A stretch of 64,000 nucleotides of DNA from Actinomadura sp. CNU-125 (GTDB lineage Bacteria; Actinomycetota; Actinomycetes; Streptosporangiales; Streptosporangiaceae), in assembly GCF_001942465.1 (NCBI RefSeq), contig NZ_MKJY01000222.1, positions 102,785-166,784 of the forward strand, in the 5' to 3' direction. The notes under the pieces were generated by a model. That model had not been told where the DNA came from and searched no databases. It worked only from the letters and a program-made list of their open reading frames with translations. Positions 52,343-61,758 of this stretch are shown here, one piece after another. Positions within the stretch are counted from its first letter, which is position 1, and every line of letters starts with the position of its first letter. The position numbers and the translations under genes were made by a program.

Positions 52343-54168
52343 CCGGGGTTCTTTCTGGCCAGGACCCGGTAGGCGTTGGTGTTCCTCCGGGCGATCGGGA
52401 CGGTCAGCAGGTCGAGCAGGACGGCCGCGCCCATCAGCGGGGCGGCGAGGACGAGCGTGCCGATGACGCCCGCGTACTCGCGGGGCCCCGGGACGCGCGG
52501 CCACCACGGGCGGTCGACGTCGAGGCCGAGCGTGTTGACGACGGCGGCGGCGGACGCGGCGAAGTCGGGACCCTGGTCGGCTTCGCGGCGCTCCTCGGAC
52601 ACGACCTCCAGGCCGCGCTGCTCCAGCGCGGCCCGCAGGTTGGCGAGCGGGATCATGTGCAGGTGCTGCGGCGCCAGCCACGGCACCCAGAAGCCGCGCA
52701 GCACCCGGCCGAACCACGACTCGGGGTCGGGCAGCTCGATCAGCAGGTGCCCGCCGGGGGGCAGCACCTTGGCGGCGGTGTCGAGTTCGGCGAGGGGGTC
52801 GGGGGTGTGCTCCAGGTAGTGGTGCATGCTGATGACGTCGTAGCGTCCGGCCAGGTCGGGGGCCAGCGCGCGGAACTCGCCCCGGTAGGCGCGGTCGATC
52901 CAGCCGCGGCGGCCCCCTTCCGCGACGGCGGAGCCGAAGTCCAGGCCGTCCAGGCGCGTGTCCGGCAGGACGGTCCGGGCCGCGCGGCAGAAGTGGCCCT
53001 TGCCCGTGCCGACGTCCAGCCACGAGCGGGGTTCGGTGGCGCGCCGCACCATGGCGGCGCGCGCGAGGTACCAGGACGTGTTCGAGCTGAGGATCCGTTC
53101 GGCGAGCACGTCGCCGAGCCCGTCGTAGACGTCCTTGTAGTAGAACGCGAGCCCTTCGGGGGTGACGCGCGGGTTCTGGAAGACGTGCCCGCAGTTCCCG
53201 CAACGCTCCAGGGTGAAGCGTCCGGGTTTGCCTTGCAGGATGTCGCGGGCGACGACGTGTCCGCGTAGTTCGTCCGACCCGCACCAGGGGCATTCGGTGG
53301 CGCGCGGCCCGACGAACCGTCCGACGCCGCGGTCGATCTCCGCCCGGTACCAGGCCCGCGCGTCCTCCCGGCGGTCCAGCAGGGCCCGTTCCCAGCGGGT
53401 CCGCGGGGCGATGAGCGTGCGGACGATCGACAGCGGCACGTGGACCGCGCGCAGCAGGCAGACGCGGCGCAGGTCGCGGGGCCGCACCGGGGTGCCCGCG
53501 AAGATCAGCAGGGGCGCGCAGGAGTACCAGAGCGCCAGTCCGGCACCGGCGGCGGGCGCGACGGCCAGGGCGGCGGCCACCAGCAGGTATCCGGCGGCCA
53601 TGGCCCCGAGGGTCTGCGGCAGCGCGAGCGTCTGCGGGATCACCAGGGCGAGGGAGCGCATCCGCGCGCGCCGGAAGGCGGTCTGGTCGTGCCCGGCGAT
53701 GCCCGCGACGACGACGATGTCGGCCCGTTCGACGTAGAGCTTGAGGCGGGCGGTGGCCGCGCCGAGTTCGTCCGGGTCGAGGTCGTGGACGCTCTCGACC
53801 CCGGCGGCGGACACGGCGTCGCGGGACGCGAGCACCGCGTGGCAGGCGCCCCGCCCCATCCCGAACGCGTCGTCGCGGTACGCGTCGAAGTCGGTGTGGC
53901 GGGCGAGGTCGAGGGCGCCGTCGACCGGAATGTCGCGGGGCATCAGATCCACGAGCCCAAGTTCGTTCTGCCGGGCGTAACGCGCGGCGGCGCGAGCTAT
54001 TTCCGCGGGCACTTCCACGTTTCTCGCGGTGAGCAACACGAATTCCGGATCGGACGGTTCGTCACCGTTTCCCGACGGGAGTGTGCGCAGGCCGCGAAGC
54101 CTGGACCGCAGCCGCCACGCGTTGGCGGCCATGCAGACGGCGATGATCGCGATCAACCCAACGGCCAT
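52339..54168 (-). CDS. membrane protein with zinc ribbon and SAM-dependent methyltransferase domain
   Basis: 609 residues from ATG 54166-54168 (MAVGLIAIIAVCMAANAWRL). An N-terminal helix is followed by an uncharacterised segment (to about 160), two further hydrophobic stretches (about 185-240), a zinc ribbon with CPWCGSDE and CGNCGHVFQNPRV (about 300-350), then a class I methyltransferase (WLDVGTGKGHFCRAARTVLP, MHHYLEHTPDPLAELD) and a C-terminal helix. The ribbon-methyltransferase order is that of Methyltransf_23-type proteins linked to sugar or surface-polymer modification. The substrate is unknown; flanking esterase genes suggest a cell-envelope lipid or glycan. Confidence 0.8.
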   Translation of the reverse strand: MAVGLIAIIAVCMAANAWRLRSRLRGLRTLPSGNGDEPSDPEFVLLTARNVEVPAEIARAAARYARQNELGLVDLMPRDIPVDGALDLARHTDFDAYRDDAFGMGRGACHAVLASRDAVSAAGVESVHDLDPDELGAATARLKLYVERADIVVVAGIAGHDQTAFRRARMRSLALVIPQTLALPQTLGAMAAGYLLVAAALAVAPAAGAGLALWYSCAPLLIFAGTPVRPRDLRRVCLLRAVHVPLSIVRTLIAPRTRWERALLDRREDARAWYRAEIDRGVGRFVGPRATECPWCGSDELRGHVVARDILQGKPGRFTLERCGNCGHVFQNPRVTPEGLAFYYKDVYDGLGDVLAERILSSNTSWYLARAAMVRRATEPRSWLDVGTGKGHFCRAARTVLPDTRLDGLDFGSAVAEGGRRGWIDRAYRGEFRALAPDLAGRYDVISMHHYLEHTPDPLAELDTAAKVLPPGGHLLIELPDPESWFGRVLRGFWVPWLAPQHLHMIPLANLRAALEQRGLEVVSEERREADQGPDFAASAAAVVNTLGLDVDRPWWPRVPGPREYAGVIGTLVLAAPLMGAAVLLDLLTVPIARRNTNAYRVLARKNPG

Positions 54169-54295
54169 GCCGGAGCCCTTTCCACGCAGCCCGGACGGCG
54201 CGCCGGCGAAGGCGCGCCGAAATGACAACTTCGGTCAGATGTTCATCTCTCGGGAGAGGATCGTTTCAATCCGGACGGCGACATAATTTCCGGTC

Positions 54296-55164
54296 ATGGA
54301 AATCGAGGTCCTCGACGAGGAGAAGGCCGGCGAACGGCTCCGGGTGCTGACCGTCCGCGCCCGCACGGTGTCCCCGGACGCGCTGGCGATCCGCGTCCTG
54401 CTCCCCCGCCGCTGGTCGGCGGACCGCACCTGGCCGCTGCTCACGCTCCACCACGGCGGGCTGGACGACTCGTCCTCGTGGATCGCCCGCACCGACGTCG
54501 AACGGCTCAGCCGGGACGACGACGTCCTGATCGCCATGCCGGACGGCGGCCGCGCCGGGGGATACGCCGACTGGCGGCGCGGCCCGCAGTGGCAGACCTT
54601 CCACGTCCGTCACGTGCACGAACTCCTGCGCGCGCGCTACCGCGCCGGGGAGGTGCGCGCCGTCGCGGGGGTGTCGGGCGGCGGGTACGGGGCGCTGCAG
54701 GGCGCCGCCGCCAACCCGGGCACGTTCCGCTTCGCGGCCGCGCTCAGCGGCCCCTGCACCGTCCGGACGGCCGTGTCCGCGACGACGCTCCTCGCCGCGA
54801 CCGGCGTCGCGGGCCGGACGAACCCGTTCGCGATGTGGGGCGTGCCGTTCGTCCACGATCGGCACTGGCGCGCCGCCGACCCGCTGCACCTCGCCGCCGG
54901 GCTGCGGGGCACGGGCCTGTTCGTGTCGTGCGGGCTGACCGGACGCCCCGGCCCCTCGACCCGCGCGGCGGCCCGTGGAGCGCCGCGAACGTGGCGGAAC
55001 CGCTCGTCCGGTCGACGGTCCGCCCGTTCCTGCGCCGCCTCGCGCGCCTCGGCATCCCCGTGACCACCCACCTGTACCGCGACGGCACGCACAGCTGGCC
55101 GTACTGGGAACGCGAACTCCACCGGGTCTGGCCCCGGCTCATGGCGTCCCTGCGCACACCGTGA
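54296..55164 (+). CDS. esterase (paralogue of 51350-52342), one frameshift
   Basis: The first frame gives MEIEVLDEEKAGERLRVLTV, LTLHHGGLDDSSSWIARTDV, AMPDGGRAGGYADWRRG and AGVSGGGYGALQGAAANPGT (Ser in GVSGGG). After about 54966 a second frame gives VTTHLYRDGTHSWPYWEREL with the catalytic His. Length is 2 modulo 3. It shares layout with the secreted esterase (DWxxG, TFH, RYRAG segments) but has no signal peptide, so it is probably cytoplasmic. It is divergent from the methyltransferase gene. Confidence 0.82.
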
Positions 55165-55280
55165 CGGCACTGGACGGCCTCCTCCCGCACGGTTCGAAGT
55201 GTGCGAGAGTCTGTATCAAACAGTGTTCGTACACATAGCGGCAGAGCAGTGGACTTTCGTGTCCGTACTACTCACCGGAG

Positions 55281-56009
55281 TTAAGAAGACGCGAGGCGGT
55301 CGCGGAGGCGCCCCAGGGCGACGGCGTGCCAGTCGTCGAGCAGCGCGAGCGTTTCGCGGGCGAGTTCCGCGTCCGTGTTCTCCCAGGCCGTGACCACGTT
55401 GCCCCAGAACCAGACGTGCTCGGCCGCGTCCCCGTAGAGGGCCTCCAGGACCTCCGGGACTTCGGCCAGGACGTCGCCCATCGAGTTGAGCAGGCCGAGC
55501 GTGACGCCGCCGCCGAGCCCGGCGAGGACGGCGCGCAGCACGCCCAGCACCCCCCGGTGCACGTCGGACGCCCGGACGGCGTCGCCCTCGGCGAGCAGTT
55601 CGAGCTGCGCGAAGGCCCGCCGCGCCGGGGCGGGATCGGCGGACGCCGTCTCGGACACGAGCTTGACCAGGGCCGCCTGGTAGAAGAGCTGCAGCGTCTC
55701 CAGGATCTCCTGGACGTTGCGCACGGTCAGCTCCGGGAGCTTGCTGGAGAACCGGAACAGGTACTGCCAGGTCTGGATGCCGCCGTACAGCCGGATGTCG
55801 CGGACCACGACGCCGACGCCGTGCCGCGGTTCGACGAACCCCGCCATGCGGAGCCGTCCGATCACCTGCTGGATGCTCGACGGGGTGAGTTCGTACCGTC
55901 CGGCGAGCCGCCGGATCGAGGGCAGCGTGTCGCCCGCGCGGAGCCGGCCGGTGGCGATCTGCAACGCGAGGTCGTCGGCGACGGCGTCCAGATCGTTCGT
56001 ACGCGCCAT
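55281..56009 (-). CDS. GntR-family transcriptional regulator (FadR/FCD-like)
   Basis: 242 residues from ATG 56007-56009. The winged helix includes LQIATGRLRAGDTLPSIRRL, YELTPSSIQQVIGRLRMAGF and VEPRHGVGVVVRD; an all-helical effector domain follows (ILETLQLFYQAALVKLV). Two direct repeats TGTACGG-N-CGGG lie upstream of the start (around 56018 and 56036), possible binding sites. It is divergent from the lipase gene and may regulate it. The 116 bp between it and the convergent esterase hold nothing clear. Confidence 0.9.
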   Translation of the reverse strand: MARTNDLDAVADDLALQIATGRLRAGDTLPSIRRLAGRYELTPSSIQQVIGRLRMAGFVEPRHGVGVVVRDIRLYGGIQTWQYLFRFSSKLPELTVRNVQEILETLQLFYQAALVKLVSETASADPAPARRAFAQLELLAEGDAVRASDVHRGVLGVLRAVLAGLGGGVTLGLLNSMGDVLAEVPEVLEALYGDAAEHVWFWGNVVTAWENTDAELARETLALLDDWHAVALGRLRDRLASS

Positions 56010-56180
56010 CCGGGACAGTGTACGGACGGGCGCGGTGTACGGGCGGGTGCGCCGCCGGAACCGGCGACCCGTCTTCGGCGACGAACCCGGGCCGCGCCGA
56101 TTGTCACCGTTGGACGGCGACGCGCACCCCTCAAATAGATACGTTCGTCCATATGAGCTGTCCACCGGGAAGAGGGAGTC

Positions 56181-57118
56181 ATGGGACGACGGTTCCGGCG
56201 CGGCCTCGCCGCTGCCGCCATCGCGGCGTGCACCGCCCTGTCCGCGGGCGTCACCGCACCCGCCGCGGCGGCGGACACCACCTATCCGGTGGGCGACCTG
56301 CACACGGCGATCGGTAACTTCGCCTTCAGCCCGGACGCCGTCGCGGGCGCGAACGACTGGACGTGCGAGCCGTCCGCCGAACACCCGAATCCGGTGGTGA
56401 TCGTGCACGGGACGACGTCCAACTTCGGCTTCGCGGGGGCGACGCTCGCGCCGACCCTGGCGACGCCGGGTACTGCGTCTACGGGTTCAACTACGGCGAG
56501 ACGTCGGCGAGCTTCGGCCGCGTCTACGGGCTCGGCGACATCGCGGAGTCGGCGCGGACGATGAGCGCGTTCGTCGACCGGGTGCTGGCCGCCACCGGGG
56601 CCGCCGAGGTCGACGTCGTCGGCGGCTCCCAGGGCGGCATGATGCCCAACTACTACATCAAGCGGCTCGGCGGCGCGGCCAAGGTGCGGACGCTCGTCGG
56701 CCTCGCCCCGACCAACCACGGCACCACCATGGGCGGCCTCGTCGACCTCGGCCGTACCCTCGGCGTGCTCGGCCTGGTCAACGACTTCCTCCGCCTCATC
56801 GGGTCGCCCGCGCACGTGCAGCAGGAGGCGGGCTCCGACTTCCAGGAGGCCCTGTTCGCCGACGGCGACACCGTCCCCGGCGTCCGCTACGTGACGATCG
56901 CGACCGCGCACGACACCACCGTCACGCCGCTCACGAACTCGTTCCTGCACGGCGGCGACTCCACCAACATCCTGTTGCAGGACCTCTGCCCGGACGACCC
57001 GGTGAGCCACTCCGGCACCTGGTTCGACGGGCCGATCATGCAGCTCGTCCTCAACGCCCTCGGCCCGGACGAGCCGGGCTTCCGGCCCGAGTGCACCGGC
57101 TACGGCCCGTCGATCTGA
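56181..57118 (+). CDS. secreted triacylglycerol lipase/esterase, one frameshift
   Basis: The Sec signal peptide (LAAAAIAACTALSAGVTAP, cleavage after APAAAA) is followed by NPVVIVHGTTSNFGFAG (oxyanion HG). The frame breaks near 56465; the second frame carries YCVYGFNYGETSASFGRVYG, the nucleophile VDVVGGSQGGMMPNYYIKRL (GSQGG) and LAPTNHGTTMGG, with the catalytic His probably in DDPVSHSGTW. About 312 residues with two Cys near the C-terminus. It is a lipase of the LipA/LipC class 2 family common in Streptomyces. Length is 2 modulo 3, so it is likely intact in vivo. Confidence 0.88.
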
Positions 57119-57121
57119 CGG

Positions 57122-58020
57122 TCAGCGGAGCGACGCGGCGAACTCCAGGACGCGCGCCGCGTCGCCCGCCGGACCGTACGGGCTGATCAGCAGGTCCGTG
57201 GCGCCGGCGGCGGCGAACCGGCGCAGGTGCGCTTCCACCTGCGTCTCGTCCCCGGCGATCACCGTCTCGTGCACGCCCGCCAGCCCCTGCCGTTCGAGCA
57301 CCGCGCGGTAGGCGGGGAAGTCGGTCGCGGCGCCGAACCGCTCGGCGACCTCGCGGCGGACGCCGTCCGGGTCGGTGGTGAGCGCGACCATGACGCCCGC
57401 GAGCACGCGCGCGCCGGACGCCCGGCGGCCTCGGCGGCCCGGGTGATCGCGGGCACCACGTGGTCGCCGATCGCGGCGACGTCCGTCCAGGTCGTGACGG
57501 TGCCGTCGGCGAGCTCGCCCGCGACGCGCAGCATCGCGGGGCCGAGCGCCGACACGATCACCGATGGCGGGGTCGCGCCGGGCGCGTCCACGGTGCCCGC
57601 CGCGGTCAGCGTCTCGCCGCGGTACGCGACGTCCTCGCCGCGCAGCAGCGGGCGCAGCGCGGTCAGGTACTCGCGGACGTGCCGCGCGGGGCGCTCGTAC
57701 GGCAGGCCGTACCAGCCCTCGATGATCGGCGGGTGGCTCGGCCCGACGCCGAGGGTGAACCGCCCGCCCGTCATCGCCTGCGCGGCGAGCGCCTGGCCCG
57801 CGACGGTGAGGGGGTGGCGCGGATAGGTCGGGACGATCGCCGTGCCGACCTCGATGCCGGGCACCTCGCGTCCGGCGAGCGCCGCGGTCATGAGCGCGTC
57901 GAAGGACGAGGCGTGCCCGTAGAAGGTGCTGGCGAGCCCGGCGTCGCGGGCCGCGCGGGCCTGGCCGACCAGATCGTCCAGCGGGGCCCCTCCGGCGACG
58001 GTGAACAGTCCGATGCGCAT
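57122..58020 (-). CDS. LLM-class oxidoreductase, probably F420-dependent, one frameshift
   Basis: MRIGLFTVAGGAPLDDLVGQ, GIEVGTAIVPTYPRHPLTVA, RFTLGVGPSHPPIIEGWYGL and PARHVREYLTALRPLLRGED are typical of actinobacterial F420-dependent LLM enzymes (about 300 residues). A break near 57420 joins GRPA to ARVLAGVMVALTTDPDGVRR. Length is 2 modulo 3. It is divergent from a TetR gene over a palindrome at 58066-58081, so it is likely repressed by that regulator; the substrate is unknown. Confidence 0.88.
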
Positions 58021-58065
58021 GTGCGTACTCCAACCTGAATCGGATCTTCCGGTTCCGTTACGGAG

Positions 58066-58081
58066 TTCAGGGTAACCTGAA
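58066..58081. promoter_or_regulatory. TetR operator candidate between LLM and TetR genes
   Basis: TTCAGG-GTAA-CCTGAA is an inverted repeat with perfect 6-bp arms in the 91-bp divergent intergenic region; the half-site AACCTGAAT also occurs at 58032-58040. Confidence 0.55.
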
Positions 58082-58111
58082 TCTGACATTCCGGCTGCCG
58101 GACGGAGGACG

Positions 58112-58648
58112 ATGCGAGCCGACGCGCAGCGCAACCGCGAGCGGATCGTCGCCCGCGCCCTCGAACTGTTCGCCGAGCGCGGCCCCGGCGTGGGCATGGA
58201 GGACATCGCGCGCGGCGCCGGGCTCGGCGTGGGCACCCTCTACCGGCACTTCCCGGACCGGCGCGCGCTCGTCGAGGAGATCGCCGTCGCCGCGCTCCAC
58301 CGGCTGGGCGAGCGGATCCGGCTGCTGTCCGCACAGGACGTCCCGGCCTGGGACGTGTTCACGCAGGTCATCGACTTCTCGATCGGGCAGCCGCTCGCCC
58401 TCGTCAAGTCGATCGCGCAGACCGGGCCCGTCCCGGACGAGCGCGTCGCGCTGCAAACCGAAGTCGACGGGCTGCTCCGCGACGTCGTCGAACGGGCGCA
58501 GGCCGAAGGCACGGTACGCCGCGACATCAGCGCCGCCGAGGTCGCCGAGATCCTCGGCACCGCCGTGTGCCGCCCGGGCGCGCGCGTCGACGACGCCGTC
58601 TACCGGGTCGTCCTGGACGGCCTGAAACCCGCCCCGCCGACCGCCTGA
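58112..58648 (+). CDS. TetR-family regulator
   Basis: 178 residues; GGACGGAGGACG precedes the ATG. HTH: NRERIVARALELFAERGPGV, MEDIARGAGLGVGTLYRHFP. The effector half is short. It is divergent from the LLM gene and likely controls both genes through the palindrome between them. The frame is intact and ends KPAPPTA. Confidence 0.92.
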   Translation: MRADAQRNRERIVARALELFAERGPGVGMEDIARGAGLGVGTLYRHFPDRRALVEEIAVAALHRLGERIRLLSAQDVPAWDVFTQVIDFSIGQPLALVKSIAQTGPVPDERVALQTEVDGLLRDVVERAQAEGTVRRDISAAEVAEILGTAVCRPGARVDDAVYRVVLDGLKPAPPTA

Positions 58649-58768
58649 CCGCAAGCGTCGCCGGACGCTTCGCCGGATGGGTCGCCGGGGATTTCAAAGA
58701 TCGTTCCGTGCGGTCGCGGGCGCGGCAGAATGAAGATCGTCAACCGGTATCCCGGCATGGAGCGACCC

Positions 58769-59566
58769 GTGAACGACATTCCCGGCATCGACCCGACCGT
58801 CCCCAGTTCGGCGCGGGTCACCAACTACTGGCTCGGCGGCAAGGACTACTATCCGGTCGACCGCGAGGTCGGCGACACCATCGCCCGGATCCACCCCGAC
58901 ATCGCGGCCCTCGCCCGGCACGACCGGGCCTTCCTCGGCCGTGCCGTCCGCCACCTGGCGGGCGAGGCGGGCGTGCGGCAGTTCCTCGACATCGGGACGG
59001 GCCTGCCTACGCAGGACAACACGCACGAGGTCGCGCAGCGCGTGGCGCCCGAGTCGCGCATCGTGTACGTCGACAACGACCCGATGGTGCTCGCGCACGC
59101 GCGGGCGCTGCTGACCTCGACGCCCGCGGGCGAGACCGCCTACATCGACGCCGACCTGCGCGAACCCGGCGCCATCATCGCCAAGGCGGGCGAGACGCTC
59201 GACTTCGCCGAGCCCGTCGCGGTCATGCTGATCGGGATCCTGCAGCACATCGTGGACGACGCGGAGGCGGAGTCGATCGTCCGGCGGCTCATGGAGCCGC
59301 TGCCGTCCGGAAGCTTCTTCGTGCTCGTGCACGACACCGCCGACTTCCACGGGCAGTCCGTGCTCGACGCGATGGACGCGTTCATGGCGGAGGGCGGCGC
59401 GCCGATCTGCGCCCGCGACCGCGGGCGGATCGAGCGGCTCATGGACGGGCTGGAACTCGTCTCCCCCGGCATCGTGTCGACCTCGCACTGGCGCGTCGGC
59501 CTGGACAGCCCGTGGGGCGAGGCGGAGCCGGTCGCCCACTACAGCGCGGTCGGCCGCAAGCCCTGA
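58769..59566 (+). CDS. DUF574-type S-adenosyl methyltransferase
   Basis: 265 residues from GTG 58769, chosen because GGAG lies 6 nt upstream; ATG starts at 58730 and 58757 are possible. TVPSSARVTNYWLGGKDYYP and VDREVGDTIARIHP are the family signature; QFLDIGTGLPTQDNTHEVAQ is the SAM-binding loop, with IVYVDNDPMVLAHARALL. This family is strongly expanded in filamentous actinomycetes and has no settled substrate. Convergent with the WD40 gene 3 bp away. Confidence 0.92.
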   Translation: MNDIPGIDPTVPSSARVTNYWLGGKDYYPVDREVGDTIARIHPDIAALARHDRAFLGRAVRHLAGEAGVRQFLDIGTGLPTQDNTHEVAQRVAPESRIVYVDNDPMVLAHARALLTSTPAGETAYIDADLREPGAIIAKAGETLDFAEPVAVMLIGILQHIVDDAEAESIVRRLMEPLPSGSFFVLVHDTADFHGQSVLDAMDAFMAEGGAPICARDRGRIERLMDGLELVSPGIVSTSHWRVGLDSPWGEAEPVAHYSAVGRKP

Positions 59567-59569
59567 CCG

Positions 59570-60396
59570 TCAGGTCAGGTCCCACATCAGGACGGCCCGG
59601 TCCTCGCCGCCGCTCGCCAGCGCCGTGCCGTCGCGGTGGAAGGCGAGCGCGTTGACGGCACCGGTGTGCCCCTCCAGCGTCCGGACGACCTCGCCGGACG
59701 CGACGTCCCACAGCATCGCGTTCCCGTCGGCGGCGTCGGTGGCCAGGTACTTCCCGTACGGGGACAGGGCCATCGAGACCAGCGGGGTGGGGTACTCGCC
59801 GCGTTCCTGGGTGGGAATGGCGCCCGTCACCCGGCCGGTCGCCGTGTCCCACGTCCGCACACTCTCCGCGCCGGAGACCATGGTCCCGCCGTCCGCACCG
59901 AAGATCATCGCGACGGGCGGGTAGGTGTGGCCCCGCAGGGCGCGGATCCGCTCGCCGGTCGTCACGTCCCAGAGCAGGATGGACCCGTCGGCGCCGCCGC
60001 TGGCGAGCGTCGTGCCGTCCGGGCCGAACGACACGGCCGTGACCACGGCGCCGTGCCCCTTTCGAGTACGCCCTTGTAGAGCTCGCGGGCCGACGCCGAG
60101 GGGGTCGAGGGGCGGGCCCCCGGGGCCGCGCCGGCGTCGGAGGAGCGCGTCGACAGGACGACCGCCGGGACGACCGCCGGGACGGCCACCGCGGTCGTGC
60201 CCGCGAGCCCCGCGAGGAGGAACCGGCGGCGCGCGTTCGGGGCGTCCGCGAGGTCGGACCGGATGACCTTCACCACGACCTCGCGGCCGCCGGGCGAGAC
60301 CGCCAGGTAGACCTCGCCCATGCCGCCCGCGCCGAGCCGTCCGCGCAGCCGGTACGAGCCGATCCGCTCCGGATCGTGTGGTCGCAGTGGGTCCAT
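59570..60396 (-). CDS. truncated Ser/Thr kinase N-lobe fused to TM and WD40 repeats, one frameshift
   Basis: MDPLRPHDPERIGSYRLRGR, LGAGGMGEVYLAV (Gly-rich loop) and VVVKVIRSDLADAPN (Lys) are a PknB-type N-lobe, but after ARRRF the sequence goes straight to LLAGLAGTTAVAVPAVVPAV, a membrane segment; the kinase C-lobe with HRD and DFG is absent. The C-terminal half, in a second frame beginning near 60060, has four WD40-like blades (TLASGGADGSILLWDV, LATDAADGNAMLWDV). Length is 2 modulo 3. It probably arose by internal deletion and would bind proteins but not phosphorylate. Confidence 0.75.
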
Positions 60397-60478
60397 CGTC
60401 TCCCCCGAAGGCACGCCGAGGTGATCACGCTAGGCCCCCGCGCGCCGCTCCCGGCTTCCCAGACGAGCATCGACAATC

Positions 60479-60492
60479 GGACAAAGTTGTCC
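60479..60492. promoter_or_regulatory. operator candidate upstream of the second HGD-like operon
   Basis: GGACAA-AG-TTGTCC is a perfect 6-bp inverted repeat 34 bp before the ATG at 60527; CGACAA half-sites flank it on both sides (60471 and 60501). The IclR gene at the end of this operon is the likely binder. Confidence 0.5.
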
Positions 60493-60526
60493 TATATTCG
60501 CGACAACACTCGACCCTAGGAGAGCG

Positions 60527-61758
60527 ATGCCGTACTACCGGGCCGTCGGAGCCGTGCCCAGCAAGCGCCACGTCCTGTTCTCGCTCGACGACGGGACCGA
60601 GTGCTTCGAGGAGTTCATCGGAGAGGAAGGATTCTCCGGACCGAGTTCGCTGCTGTACCACGTGCGGGTGCCGTCCAACCTGGTCGACTCCCGGCCGTGG
60701 GACCCGGGCGACACGGCGACGGAGCCGAACAGGCCGCTCCGGCCGCACCACTTCCGGTTGCCCGACCTGTTCCCGGACGGCGCGGAACGCGGCAACGACC
60801 TCGTCCGGCATCGCCGTCTCGTCCTCGCCAACGACGACGTCCGCATCTCCTACGTCGTCGCGGACTCGCCGTCGCCCCTGTTCAGCAACGGCGTCGGGGA
60901 CGAGGTGGTGTTCATCGAGAGCGGCGCCGCCGTGCTGGAGAGCGTGTTCGGACGGCTTGAGGTGCGGCAGGGCGACAACGTCGTGGTCCCCCGGGTCGCG
61001 ATCCACCGCTGGATACCGGTGGACGTCGAGAAGAACGGGCCGCTGCGCGCGTACTGCGTCGAAGGTTCGGGGCACATCCGGCCGCCGCGGCGGCACCGCT
61101 CCGAGTACGGGCAGTTCCTCGAAGGCTCCCCGATCACCGAGCGGGACCTGCGCGTCCCCGAAGGCCCCCTGGTCGCCGACGCCGACGTGCTGGACGCCGA
61201 CACCGAGGTCTACGTGAAGCACCGCGACCCGTCCGGCGTCTCCGGGTCGGTCGTGGTCTACGACCACCACCCCTTCGACGTGGTGGGGTGGGACGGGCAC
61301 CTCTACCCGTACGCGCTGAACTACCGCGACTTCTCGCCCGTCGTCGGCGAGCTGATCCAGCGGCCGCCGAGTACCAGGTCTTCGAGGGCGACGGGTTCGT
61401 GGTGTGCAACTTCGTGCCGAGGCCGCTGGAGTTCCATCCGCGGGCGATCAAGGTCCCGTACTACCACTCGAACGTCGACTCCGACGAGGTCATGTTCTAC
61501 TTCGCGGGCGAGACGGCCGCGCGGAAGGGCGCGGGGATCGTCACCGGTTCGGTGTCCCTGCACCCGGCGGCGTACACGCACGGGCCCGTCCGGGCCGCCT
61601 ACCTCGACTCGGTCAACCATACGAAGGCCACCGAGATGGCGTTCATGGTCGACACGTTCCGTCCGCTGGGCATCGGCGAGGGCGCGCGGGCGTGCGACCT
61701 GCCCGACTACCCGTGGACGTGGGCAGGCCGCGGCCCGCGGAAGGAGACGAACGAATGA
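60527..61758 (+). CDS. homogentisate 1,2-dioxygenase family protein, one frameshift
   Basis: MPYYRAVGAVPSKRHVLFSL, EEGFSGPSSLLYHVRVPSNL, LANDDVRISYVVADSPSPLF and VVVYDHHPFDVVGWDGHLYP closely follow actinobacterial HmgA sequences; after a break near 61370 a second frame gives FVVCNFVPRPLEFHPRAIKV, YYHSNVDSDEVMFYFAGETA (His/Glu ligands) and SVSLHPAAYTHGPV (His). About 411 residues. It opens the ring of homogentisate or a close hydroquinone with Fe(II) and O2. It is more canonical than the cupin at 30419-31516. Length is 2 modulo 3. It overlaps the hydrolase start by 4 bp. Confidence 0.88.
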
